From: Variovorax paradoxus
Lineage (GTDB): Bacteria > Pseudomonadota > Gammaproteobacteria > Burkholderiales > Burkholderiaceae_C
Direction: 5' to 3'
Assembly: GCF_022009635.1 (NCBI RefSeq)
Contig: NZ_CP091716.1
Coordinates: 5,105,501-5,169,500, forward strand
DNA length: 64,000 nt
A program made the position numbers and the translations under genes. The notes beneath the pieces were generated by a model. That model saw nothing but the letters and a program-made list of their open reading frames with translations, searched no databases and had not been told where the DNA came from. This document shows, one piece after another, positions 1 to 7,311 of this stretch. Position 1 is the stretch's first letter, and the number at the start of each line of letters is the position of its first letter.

Positions 1-344
1 TGGCCACGCGGAATGGCCTCGATGCAGCCGCGCCAGATCTCGCCGAGGAAGGCGGCGCTGTTCAGGATGAGTGCCACGCCGGCCGCCACCCACGGGTTGA
101 TGTCCAGCCCCAGCACCGGCGCGCCGAAGAACACCAGGAACAGCTGCAGCAGCAGCGGCGTGCCCTGGAAGATCTGGATGAAGGTGGTCGAGATGCCGCG
201 CGCCCACGTCGATTCCGACGTGCGCATCAGCGCGATGGCCAACCCCAGGATCGCGCCGCCCACGAAGGCGATGGCCGACAGCGCGAGCGTCCACTTGGCC
301 GCTTCGAGGATGAAAAGGAATTCGGGAAAACCGAAGGTACGCAT
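1..344 (-). CDS. Amino-acid ABC transporter permease, cut by window edge
   Basis: Only the N-terminal 114 codons are present; the gene continues past the left edge. The reading begins MRTFGFPEFLFILEAAKW and has two long hydrophobic segments, then the QGTPLLLQLF stretch and the GEIWRGCIEAIPRG stretch typical of HisM/GltJ-type inner-membrane permeases for polar amino acids. It begins 28 bases after the stop of the upstream permease (373-1044), so the two are probably co-transcribed as the two halves of one transmembrane channel. The ATPase and binding protein are presumably outside the window. Substrate cannot be told from the permease alone. Confidence 0.85.
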   Translation of the reverse strand, partial: MRTFGFPEFLFILEAAKWTLALSAIAFVGGAILGLAIALMRTSESTWARGISTTFIQIFQGTPLLLQLFLVFFGAPVLGLDINPWVAAGVALILNSAAFLGEIWRGCIEAIPRG

Positions 345-372
345 GATGTTGTGCTCCGTCCGTCGTCTGGGC

Positions 373-1044
373 TTACCGGCGGTCCGGATAGTTGAGCGTG
401 CGCTTGTAGATCAGCTTGAACATCGCCGAGAAGGCGAGCGCCAGCGCAAGGTAGATGGCGGCAACCACGATGTAGATCTCGAAGCTGCGGAAGGTCTGCG
501 ACTGCAGGTTGGCGGCCACCGAGGTCAGGTCGTCGGCCGAGATGACCGACACCACGGCCGAACTCAGCATCAGCAAAATGAACTGGCTGGTGAGCGCCGG
601 GTAGATGGCCTTGAGCGCCGGCTTGATGATCACGAAGCGGAAGATCTCCCAGGGCTTGAGGTTCAGCGCGCGGCCCGCCTCGATCTGGCCCTTGGGAATC
701 GACTCGATGCCCGCGCGGATGATTTCCGTGGCGTAGGCGCCCAGGTTCACCACCATGGCCACCAGCGCGGCCGTCTGCGGCGACCAGCGCAGGCCGATGG
801 CCGGCAGCGCGAAGAAGAAAAAGAACAGCTGCACGAGGAACGGCGTGTTGCGGATCACCTCGATGTAGGCATTGATGATGAAGCGCAGCCAGCCCGGCCC
901 CGAGGTCTTGCCCCAGGCGCAGAAGATGGCGACCACCAGGCCCAGCACCGTGGCGATGAGCGAGAGCTGGATCGTGATCCACGTGCCCTTGAGCAACAGC
1001 GGCCAGGCGGCGAAGACGGCGTCGAATTGAAACTGGTAGTTCAT
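373..1044 (-). CDS. Amino-acid ABC transporter permease
   Basis: This 223-residue inner-membrane protein is of the HisM/GltK type. It starts MNYQFQFDAVF; an in-frame GTG or TTG start 18 codons earlier is possible but lies in a non-hydrophobic leader. Residues around 20-45 form the first membrane helix, RNTPFLVQLFFFFF follows, and the cytoplasmic EAA loop (IIRAGIESIPKGQIEAGRAL) that docks on the ATPase is clear near the middle. It is first in an operon with the edge-cut permease downstream. A perfect LacI-type palindrome lies 70 bases upstream, so expression is probably substrate controlled. The family is certain; the substrate, an amino acid or opine-like compound, is inferred. Confidence 0.9.
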   Translation of the reverse strand: MNYQFQFDAVFAAWPLLLKGTWITIQLSLIATVLGLVVAIFCAWGKTSGPGWLRFIINAYIEVIRNTPFLVQLFFFFFALPAIGLRWSPQTAALVAMVVNLGAYATEIIRAGIESIPKGQIEAGRALNLKPWEIFRFVIIKPALKAIYPALTSQFILLMLSSAVVSVISADDLTSVAANLQSQTFRSFEIYIVVAAIYLALALAFSAMFKLIYKRTLNYPDRR

Positions 1045-1107
1045 GGTGGGGCGAGCGCAAGAAAGGTCGGGATGTGCGCGTACGAGCCTCGAAAGCAATG
1101 CTTGCAG

Positions 1108-1127
1108 CTTATATGAAACCGGTTTCA
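1108..1127 (-). promoter_or_regulatory. LacI-family operator overlapping a promoter
   Basis: TGAAACCGGTTTCA at 1114-1127 is a perfect 14-base palindrome with the central CG step usual for LacI/GalR-family operators. On the minus strand it is followed directly by TATAAG (1108-1113), a plausible -10 box for the permease operon, so a bound repressor would block RNA polymerase. No convincing -35 was seen. The LacI-type regulator is not in the window. Confidence 0.6.
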
Positions 1128-1169
1128 GAGCAGATTAGGGATTCCCCTAGGTACCCTGCATCAGGGCTC

Positions 1170-2126
1170 TCAGCGGCGGCTGGCCGCGGCAAGCTCCGCG
1201 GCGGACAGAACCACATCGGAACTGCCGCGCAAGCGCTTGACCGCGAGATCGACGAAGGCCCGCACCCGCCGGGGTTGCGAGGCCCGGCTGCCGTAGTAGA
1301 TGTGGAAGCCGATGTGCGAGCTGATGTGCGGAACCAGCAAGGGCACGAGCCGTCCGGCGCGAATGTGGGCGGCGGCGGAAAAGTTGGCCAGTTGCCCGAT
1401 GACGCGGCCCGCCAGGACGGCCTGAAGCTCCATTTCCGCATCGTTGGTCGAGAGCGCCGGAGACATCGGGCGCTGCTCCACTTCGTTGTCGACCATGAGG
1501 TACCACGGTGAAACGCGCCCCGTGGTCGGATGCCGGTACACGCTGCACTGGTGCGATGCGAGGTCCGCGATCGTGGCCGGCGTTCCGTGCCGGGCCAGGT
1601 AGGCCGGCGCGGCGCAGACGATCATCTGCACCGGGAAAAGAGTGCGGCCGATCACGCCCTCGTTCAGCCCGGTGCCGATGCGAAACCCGACGTCGACCCT
1701 GTCCTGCACCCAATCGCCCAGCCTGTCGTCCAGCTGGATGTCGGGCTGAATGCCCGGATAGGCCTGGCAGAACTCGTCGAGCACCGGCATCAGCAAGGCA
1801 GGAAACCCGGTCTTCGGTCCCACGATGCGCAGCGCTCCCGAGACTTCGTCTCTCGCTTCGCGCACAAGGTCGAGCGCGCGATCCAACGCGGCCAGCGCCG
1901 GTTGCGTGTTCTCCAGGAAACGCTGGCCTTCCTCGGTCAATGACAGGCTGCGTGTCGTGCGGTGCAGGAGCCGCACGCCCAGATGCTGTTCCAGCTGCGC
2001 AATCGCCTGGCTGGCCGCTTGCGGGGTGACGCTCTGGGCCAGGGCGGCCTGCCTGATGCTGCCGAGTTCGACCGCCTTGGCAAAAGTGGCGACGGCCTTG
2101 AAGGTATTGATGGCCATGGCTTCCAT
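1170..2126 (-). CDS. LysR-family transcriptional regulator
   Basis: This 318-residue protein begins MEAMAINTFKAVATF; a second ATG three codons on is an alternative start. Residues about 5-65 form the winged helix-turn-helix (SIRQAALAQSVTPQAASQAIAQLEQHLGVRLLHR in two halves), and about 95-300 the LysR substrate-binding domain, of the subgroup that opens GALRIVGPKTGF. It is transcribed away from the cupin-CMD gene at 2255, the usual layout for a LysR protein controlling its divergent neighbour. The ligand is unknown. Confidence 0.9.
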   Translation of the reverse strand: MEAMAINTFKAVATFAKAVELGSIRQAALAQSVTPQAASQAIAQLEQHLGVRLLHRTTRSLSLTEEGQRFLENTQPALAALDRALDLVREARDEVSGALRIVGPKTGFPALLMPVLDEFCQAYPGIQPDIQLDDRLGDWVQDRVDVGFRIGTGLNEGVIGRTLFPVQMIVCAAPAYLARHGTPATIADLASHQCSVYRHPTTGRVSPWYLMVDNEVEQRPMSPALSTNDAEMELQAVLAGRVIGQLANFSAAAHIRAGRLVPLLVPHISSHIGFHIYYGSRASQPRRVRAFVDLAVKRLRGSSDVVLSAAELAAASRR

Positions 2127-2254
2127 GGGTGTGAGAAAGGCCGCCAGTATCAATTTTTTCTTTCAACTGGCGCAAGCCTTGCAGGGCTAGTGCCTTGGCA
2201 ATGCCGTGCCTAGAGTCAGGGCATGCCACCCCATCCATGCCAGGAGACTCCCCG

Positions 2255-3088
2255 ATGAGGCCACTCGCCCTCGCCGCCTTGACCACGCTGATGATGGCCG
2301 ACGCCACCGGCGCGGCCGAACCCGAATCGATGGTCTCGCACGCCGCCTCCCGCGCGGTGCAGTCCGCGCCTGCGCAGAACTTCACCGGAAGCGCCAGGGT
2401 CGACATGCTGTTCACGCCCGGCGGCCCCGATCGTGCGGCTGGCGGCTCGGTGAGCTTCGCTCCCGGCGCGCGCACGAACTGGCACACCCATCCCCTGGGA
2501 CAGACGCTCATCGTGACGGCTGGCGTCGGCCGCGTGCAGCGGGCGGGTGGTCCCGTCGAAGAAATCAGGCCCGGAGATGTCGTGCGCATTCCCGCCAACA
2601 CCCGTCACTGGCACGGCGCTGCGCCCGATTCCGCAATGACCCACATCGCGATCCAGGAGGCGCAGGACGGCAAGACGGTCGATTGGCAGGAAGCCGTCAC
2701 CGACGAGGCATACGGCGCGCTCCCGGCCGGGCAAGCGGCACGGACCACTCTGCAGACTGCGCAACCGCCTCAACCATCGAGGGCCCAGCGCCTGATGGGC
2801 GATGTCGCGCCCAAGCTCGCGCAGCTGACCGATGACGTGCTGTTCGGCGACGTATGGGCGCGGTCGGAGCTGTCGCCGCGGGACCGCAGCCTGGTCACGA
2901 TCAGCGCCCTCATTGCGCTGAACCGACCGGACCAGCTGCGCTCGCACATGGCGCTTGGCATGCAGAACGGGCTCACGGAGACCGAGATCGTCGAGACGCT
3001 GACCCACCTGGCCTTCTACACAGGCTGGCCGAACGCCGTGGCCGCGGTCGGCGTGGCGCGCGAGGTCTTCAAGACGAAGCCCCGCTGA
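2255..3088 (+). CDS. Secreted cupin-carboxymuconolactone decarboxylase-like fusion
   Basis: A 277-residue protein with a signal peptide (residues 1-21, ending TGAA) and two domains. The start is set by AGGAG at 2242-2246. Residues about 45-135 are a cupin with metal ligands visible in NWHTHP (His77, His79) and RHWHG (His118). Residues about 175-275 are a carboxymuconolactone decarboxylase/AhpD-like helical domain (ELSPRDRSLVTISALIAL, HMALGMQNG) without the CXXC redox pair of AhpD. Cupin-CMD fusions are known in proteobacteria with poorly defined function. It precedes a secreted alpha/beta hydrolase by 51 bases and probably forms an operon controlled by the divergent LysR. The enzymatic reaction is not known. 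Confidence 0.85.
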   Translation: MRPLALAALTTLMMADATGAAEPESMVSHAASRAVQSAPAQNFTGSARVDMLFTPGGPDRAAGGSVSFAPGARTNWHTHPLGQTLIVTAGVGRVQRAGGPVEEIRPGDVVRIPANTRHWHGAAPDSAMTHIAIQEAQDGKTVDWQEAVTDEAYGALPAGQAARTTLQTAQPPQPSRAQRLMGDVAPKLAQLTDDVLFGDVWARSELSPRDRSLVTISALIALNRPDQLRSHMALGMQNGLTETEIVETLTHLAFYTGWPNAVAAVGVAREVFKTKPR

Positions 3089-3139
3089 CGCGGGCCTTTC
3101 CGTCACCCATCGATTCGCAACCCCTTCAGGAGCATCTCC

Positions 3140-4210
3140 ATGAACATCAAGACCCTGGGCCTCACCTGCGTCGCCGGTGCCGTCGGCCTCATTTCCAGCG
3201 TGGCCGTGGCCGCCGACTACAAGAAGAACCCTTTCACCCTGGCCTATGACGGCGCCATCACCGAGAACGCCAAAGGCGCGGTGAACATCACGCCAGTCAA
3301 ATACAAGCTCGACGGACTGGACATCGTCGCCAACGTCTACACGCCGGCCAACTATTCGCCGGCCCGGAAGTACCCCGCCATCGTGGTCGCCCACCCGAAC
3401 GGCGGAGTGAAGGAGCAGGTCGCCGGGCTGTACGCGCAGCGGCTTGCCGACCAGGGCTATATCGCCATCGCCGCCGACGCGGCATACCAGGGCGGCAGCG
3501 GCGGACAGCCGCGCTATGTGGACAAGCCGGCCAATCGCGTGGAAGACATTCACGGCATGGCCGACTTCCTGTCGCAGTACGCCGGCGTCGATGCCGCGCG
3601 CATCGGCCTCCTGGGAATATGCGGCGGTGGCGGCTATTCGCTGAAGGCCGCGCAGTCGGACAAGCGTTTCAAGTCCGTCGCCACGCTGAGCATGTTCAAT
3701 TCGGGCAGGGTCCGCCGCAACGGCTACATGGACTCCCAGCTCGATACCGTTCAGGAACGCCTGCGCCAGGCGTCCGATGCCCGCGCCAGACAAGCAGCTG
3801 GCGGCGAAGCGGCTTATGCCAACACCGCAAAGCTCACCGACGAACAGATCGCCAAGCTCCCTTTCGCGCTGTATCGGCAAGGCATGGCGTACTACGGCAA
3901 GACGCACTTCCACCCGAACTCCTCGGGCGCCTTCACCACCAGCAGCCTGCTGGACCTGATGAGCTGGGATGCGACCGACAACATCGACCTGATCGACCAG
4001 CCGCTCCTGATGATGGCCGGCAGCAACGCGGACTCGCTCTACATGTCGCAGGGAGCCATGGCAAAGGCCACCGGCACGAAGGACAAGGAGCTGTTCCTGA
4101 TCGACGGCGCGACGCACATCGAAACGTACTGGAAGCCCGAGTACGTGAACCAGGCGGTGGCCAAGCTGAAGGACTTCTTCGGCCGTACGCTCGTCGCCAG
4201 CGCGGGTTGA
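3140..4210 (+). CDS. Secreted alpha/beta hydrolase with Cys nucleophile
   Basis: This 356-residue protein starts MNIKTLGLT with a clear Sec signal peptide (residues 1-25, VAVAA then DYKK). It has the dienelactone-hydrolase-like/YcjY alpha/beta fold. The nucleophile elbow reads GICGGGG, placing Cys161 where most esterases have Ser. Asp298 (GSNADS) and His326 (GATHIE) fit the other catalytic positions. A Cys-Asp-His triad is known in dienelactone hydrolase, and YcjY relatives also carry it. AGGAG lies at 3128-3132. It follows the cupin-CMD gene, suggesting a joint role in processing a small ester or lactone in the periplasm; the substrate is inferred only. Confidence 0.85.
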   Translation: MNIKTLGLTCVAGAVGLISSVAVAADYKKNPFTLAYDGAITENAKGAVNITPVKYKLDGLDIVANVYTPANYSPARKYPAIVVAHPNGGVKEQVAGLYAQRLADQGYIAIAADAAYQGGSGGQPRYVDKPANRVEDIHGMADFLSQYAGVDAARIGLLGICGGGGYSLKAAQSDKRFKSVATLSMFNSGRVRRNGYMDSQLDTVQERLRQASDARARQAAGGEAAYANTAKLTDEQIAKLPFALYRQGMAYYGKTHFHPNSSGAFTTSSLLDLMSWDATDNIDLIDQPLLMMAGSNADSLYMSQGAMAKATGTKDKELFLIDGATHIETYWKPEYVNQAVAKLKDFFGRTLVASAG

Positions 4211-4223
4211 ACGTCGGCCAGGC

Positions 4224-4760
4224 TCAATCGCCGAATGCGATGTCCGAACTGGCCACCGCGCGTATCGGCACGCCGAAGCTGGTGATGTCCGAGAGCGTGG
4301 CGTTGTGGTGCGCGCGGATCTGCGCGCCGGTGGCATGCGGCTTGTCGTGCGAGGTGTGCGCATCGGCCGCGAGCACCACCTCGTAGCCCAGCGCGGCGGC
4401 GCGGCGCACGGTGGTGTCGACGCAGAACTCCGACGAATAGCCGCACACGACCACGCGCTTCACCGCATGCTCCGACAGCCATGCGTCGAGCGGCGTGCGC
4501 AGGAACGAATCGGGCGTGGTCTTGCGCAGCTTGGCGTCGCGCGAGTCGGTGTCCAGCGCGCCGACGAGCTGCCAGCGCTCGGAGTCGAACACCAGGTCGA
4601 CCGCGTTCTCGTGCTGGATGAACGCCACCGGCACGCCGGCCGCGCGCGCCCTGGCGGTGAGCGCGTTGATGCGCCGCACCACTTCGGCGGCTTCATGGGG
4701 ACGCGGCGGGTCGTCGCAGAGACCGCGCTGCACATCGATGACGAGGGCGGCTGTTTTCAT
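4224..4760 (-). CDS. Isochorismatase-family cysteine hydrolase
   Basis: A 178-residue cytoplasmic protein starting MKTAALVIDVQRGL. The family triad is visible as Asp9 in VIDVQ, Lys80 in LRKTTPDSF, and Cys113 in YSSEFCVDTT. These proteins hydrolyse amides or enol ethers such as nicotinamide, N-carbamoylsarcosine or isochorismate; this sequence does not single one out. It is convergent with the secreted hydrolase (stops 13 bases apart) and lies 22 bases after the stop of the lipase-like gene upstream, so it may share a transcript with that gene. Confidence 0.88.
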   Translation of the reverse strand: MKTAALVIDVQRGLCDDPPRPHEAAEVVRRINALTARARAAGVPVAFIQHENAVDLVFDSERWQLVGALDTDSRDAKLRKTTPDSFLRTPLDAWLSEHAVKRVVVCGYSSEFCVDTTVRRAAALGYEVVLAADAHTSHDKPHATGAQIRAHHNATLSDITSFGVPIRAVASSDIAFGD

Positions 4761-4782
4761 GCAGCCATCGTAGCGGCAGGCC

Positions 4783-6375
4783 TCAGCTCCAGGCGCTCAC
4801 TTCCAGCCGTACTTTCCCGGTGATGCCGGGCGCCGCCGGCGCCGCGCCGAGGCTGGAAAGCGGCACGGTGAAGCGCAGCTTGCCGCTGGCCAGCTGCGTC
4901 GGGTTCATCGGCAGCGAGGCCTGCCCCGCCGTGTCGGTCTGCCAGCCGTACTTGACGTTCCAGTTCTGCGCGGGGTCGTCCGCGGCGGGCGGCGCGAGCT
5001 CGATCACCAGCGTGTCGCGAAACAGCGAGCTGCCCTCGTAGTGGCCGTCGAGCCAGAACTTGTTGTTGACCTGGTAGTCGGGCACGCGCACGCCCAGGGT
5101 CATGGCATAGGCCAGCGTCGGGCGGTCCTGCTTCACGCGGGCCTTGTTGGCCAGGAACACGGTCGACAGGTAGATGGCGCGGCGGTCGGCGGTGGCGGGG
5201 TCGGTCAGTTCCTTGTGGGTGCGGCAGGCCGGCGAGTCTTCTTCCGCCACGCGCCGGCTCAGGTACCAGCGCTTGCCGCGCGGCGCGGCCAGCAGCTCGA
5301 CCTGGTAGAGCGCATCGACGTCGGCGCCAGCGGGCAGGTCGGGCGGCAGGGTCACGCCATCGACGTCGAACCACAAATCGACGCGCACGTCGCCGAACAG
5401 GAAGCGCGTGAGGTTCTGGTAGGCCTCCTCGGAGTTGACGATGCCGAAGAAGCCCGAGTGCGAGCGGTAGGCGAAGGCGGTGGCCACCGGCTGCGTGTTG
5501 CCGGCATCGTCGAGCGACCAGAGCGATGCGTTCTCGATGCGCACCAGCCCATCGCTGCCGTGGCCCGCGAACATGCGCGACAGGCCCTTGGCGGTCTCGT
5601 AGTCGCCGCGGTTGGTGCCGACCATGCAGAAGAAGCGCTCGGCCGGAAAGGCCGAGGCCGGCAGGTAGTCCATGCGGCCGTTGACCGGCGCGGTGGCCAT
5701 GAAGTCGGACATCTTGTCGCGGTTGAAGGTGTTCATCTCGGCCACCGAGAGCCAGGCCGGCACGTTGATGCCGCCCATGTCGATGCCGTTGTGCGGCGTG
5801 GCGTAGGTGAACACCTTGTCGACGCAGGCACGCGCGTCCGCGTCGCCGAGCGCCGGGTTCTGCAGGAAGGCGCGCACCACCAGCCCGCCCATCGAATGCG
5901 CGACGAGGTAGCAGCGGAAATCGTCCGTCGAGTAGCCCGGCCCTTCGCGCAGCACCACGAGATCGCGCACGCGCAGGATGAGCTGGCTCAGGCCCTGCGC
6001 ATAGATCTTGATGTCGCGCGACTGGCCGTCGCCGAGCAGCTCGGAGCCCGCGTCGTAGTAGCGGTAGATGATGAAGGAGGCAGCGGGAATGCCGTCCACG
6101 TCGTTGCCGTTTTCATCGGGCGAGGGCTTCCAGTCGGGGTCGAGGATGTCCAGGCCGTTCTGGTAGACGCTCTGGTACTGGAAGTCGGCCAGCAGCCGCA
6201 CCACCGGCGACTCGAAGACGAACTTCTGCGCCGGCGCTTCCTTCTTGACCGTGGCGCGGTAGACGGTGGAGCCGACGTTGAACCCGCAGAACGGATCGGC
6301 GGCGGTGTCGTCGCGCTCGGCCTCGGTCATGGCATAGCCGCGCACGTAGATGATGGGGTAGCGATTGCTGCTCAT
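4783..6375 (-). CDS. Lipase-like alpha/beta hydrolase, possibly PGAP1/LCAT type
   Basis: A 530-residue protein starting MSSNRYPIIYVRGYAM, a start typical of lipases whose first strand runs into an oxyanion turn. The serine elbow is YLVAHSMGG, with Ser161 as nucleophile, and TYATPHNGID follows about 50 residues later as in LCAT/PGAP1-like lipases. The last 190 or so residues look like a beta-rich C-terminal domain without recognised motifs. No signal peptide or membrane segment is seen, so it should be cytoplasmic unless exported another way. GGCAGG precedes the ATG. An in-frame extension to 6456 has no hydrophobic leader and was not used. Substrate unknown. Confidence 0.8.
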   Translation of the reverse strand: MSSNRYPIIYVRGYAMTEAERDDTAADPFCGFNVGSTVYRATVKKEAPAQKFVFESPVVRLLADFQYQSVYQNGLDILDPDWKPSPDENGNDVDGIPAASFIIYRYYDAGSELLGDGQSRDIKIYAQGLSQLILRVRDLVVLREGPGYSTDDFRCYLVAHSMGGLVVRAFLQNPALGDADARACVDKVFTYATPHNGIDMGGINVPAWLSVAEMNTFNRDKMSDFMATAPVNGRMDYLPASAFPAERFFCMVGTNRGDYETAKGLSRMFAGHGSDGLVRIENASLWSLDDAGNTQPVATAFAYRSHSGFFGIVNSEEAYQNLTRFLFGDVRVDLWFDVDGVTLPPDLPAGADVDALYQVELLAAPRGKRWYLSRRVAEEDSPACRTHKELTDPATADRRAIYLSTVFLANKARVKQDRPTLAYAMTLGVRVPDYQVNNKFWLDGHYEGSSLFRDTLVIELAPPAADDPAQNWNVKYGWQTDTAGQASLPMNPTQLASGKLRFTVPLSSLGAAPAAPGITGKVRLEVSAWS

Positions 6376-6561
6376 GAACCTGCCGCCTAGTCTCTGGTCA
6401 ATGAAGCCTTTCAGTTTGCCGAGGCGTGGCCAGGGGCGCCATATCGCGCATGGCATAGGACTGGGTGCTTTCTGTTAGGGGCACGCTCACGCCGCTGTGG
6501 AAGCTGCATTTGTTGGCGCTCCGCGGAACTTCATGCCGCATGGCACGGCTATTTCGCCGGG

Positions 6562-6616
6562 TTCTTCTCTAGAGTGGATGCCCCTGTCACCCGGCACCCC
6601 ACCAAGGGGAGAAGAA
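6562..6616 (+). other. Possible stem-loop in leader of orphan small gene
   Basis: TTCTTCTC (6562-6569) and GAGAAGAA (6609-6616) are perfect complements, and CCCT (6582-6585) can pair with AGGG (6605-6608) inside. The 416-base gap 6376-6791 otherwise holds no gene I can support. It may be a structured leader for the gene at 6792, or remains of an older repeat. Confidence 0.3.
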
Positions 6617-6632
6617 AGGCGCGACACACCCA

Positions 6633-6655
6633 CCACCCAGATGTTTGAAAGGCTG
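6633..6655 (+). repeat. Copy 1 of a 23-base near-repeat
   Basis: CCACCCAGATGTTT, four bases, then GGCTG. The same layout with one change in the first block is found at 7221-7243. The two copies flank the orphan small gene and the large inverted repeat. An ATG inside this copy opens a 31-codon frame (6641-6736) rich in Arg, without a ribosome binding site. Confidence 0.45.
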
Positions 6656-6791
6656 CTTGCCTCGCGGCAGGTCGTCGGTGCGAAAGCAGCGATGCGGATG
6701 CGAGGTATCAAAAGGCGACGGCCGAGGTGCGACTAACACCCCGACCGTCTGACCAAGTTCGTGCACCAACCTTGGAAGGAACCGCACAAAA

Positions 6792-7115
6792 ATGGCTACC
6801 AAGACTATAGCCCGGCCAACTACGCCGGTAGCTTCCGAAGACAACGCCCAAGACCCGGCGGATCTTCTCGAAAACACCCTCTCTCAACTCGAAGCACTCC
6901 TGTGGCTCTGCCACGGGGAACACATCGACTGGTGCAGTGGTGACGGGCCTCGGCAACTGGACAACGTGTTCTGGCTTGCGGCTGATCTCTCTCGCAAGGC
7001 TGGAGAGTTGTTTCAGATGAGTGAGATCGGGCGGCGCGGGGTGCCGGCTGAACCCCAAACCCCACAGCCGCTGTCATCGTGCACAGGGCGCCGGGTGCTC
7101 CCCGCAGCGAAATAA
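6792..7115 (+). CDS. Orphan small protein, C-terminus supplied by inverted repeat
   Basis: A 107-residue hypothetical protein starting MATKTIARPTTPV, with GGAAGGA at 6774-6780. Residues 25-75 look like a compact helical domain with conserved-looking Trp, Cys and His (LLWLCHGEHIDWCSGDG), followed by a charged helix ending GELFQMSE. I do not recognise the family. The last 13 or so residues (SSCTGRRVLPAAK) are encoded by the left arm of the inverted repeat at 7079-7174, so the natural end may have been near codon 78 and replaced when the repeat arrived. Could be a phage- or island-derived regulator; function unknown. Confidence 0.55.
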   Translation: MATKTIARPTTPVASEDNAQDPADLLENTLSQLEALLWLCHGEHIDWCSGDGPRQLDNVFWLAADLSRKAGELFQMSEIGRRGVPAEPQTPQPLSSCTGRRVLPAAK

Positions 7116-7174
7116 AGGAGGAAGCCGCAGGCCGGGGGACATTCGCGGAGGGGAGTACCCGGCGGCCTGTGCAC
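7079..7174. repeat. Large imperfect inverted repeat (REP/MITE-like)
   Basis: Two 33-base arms, 7079-7111 and 7142-7174, match at 29 of 33 positions when one is reverse-complemented; both outer ends are GTGCAC. The 30-base loop contains ATAAAGGAGGAAGCC. Three CCCGAACA units follow at about 7180-7212. I recall similar palindromes scattered in Variovorax genomes, so this is probably a dispersed non-coding repeat rather than a terminator: it has no T-run. Confidence 0.7.
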
Positions 7175-7220
7175 GCGCCCCGAACAAGCGTCCCGAACAG
7201 ACGCCCCGAACAATCCCCTG

Positions 7221-7243
7221 CCACCCAAATGTTTCTACGGCTG
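7221..7243 (+). repeat. Copy 2 of a 23-base near-repeat
   Basis: CCACCCAAATGTTT, four bases, then GGCTG, matching 6633-6655 at 19 of 23 positions with the same internal spacing. The stretch 7175-7311 between the inverted repeat and the MBL gene holds no supported gene; the ATG in this copy opens only an 11-codon frame. Confidence 0.45.
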
Positions 7244-7311
7244 AAACCATTGAAACCCGCTTAGTGACTAGTCTCGCGCCATCCGACAAACACAATCCAG
7301 AAGGCACTCCT

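Noticed and set aside
6641..6736. 31-codon Arg-rich frame as a gene
   Set aside because: No ribosome site and no recognisable conservation; kept only as a possible leader peptide.
7079..7174. Inverted repeat as a transcription terminator
   Set aside because: No T-run follows either arm, and the arms are too long and imperfect for a standard terminator.
7021..7311. N-terminal extension of the MBL gene through the inverted repeat
   Set aside because: It lacks a ribosome site and would bury the signal peptide and lipobox.
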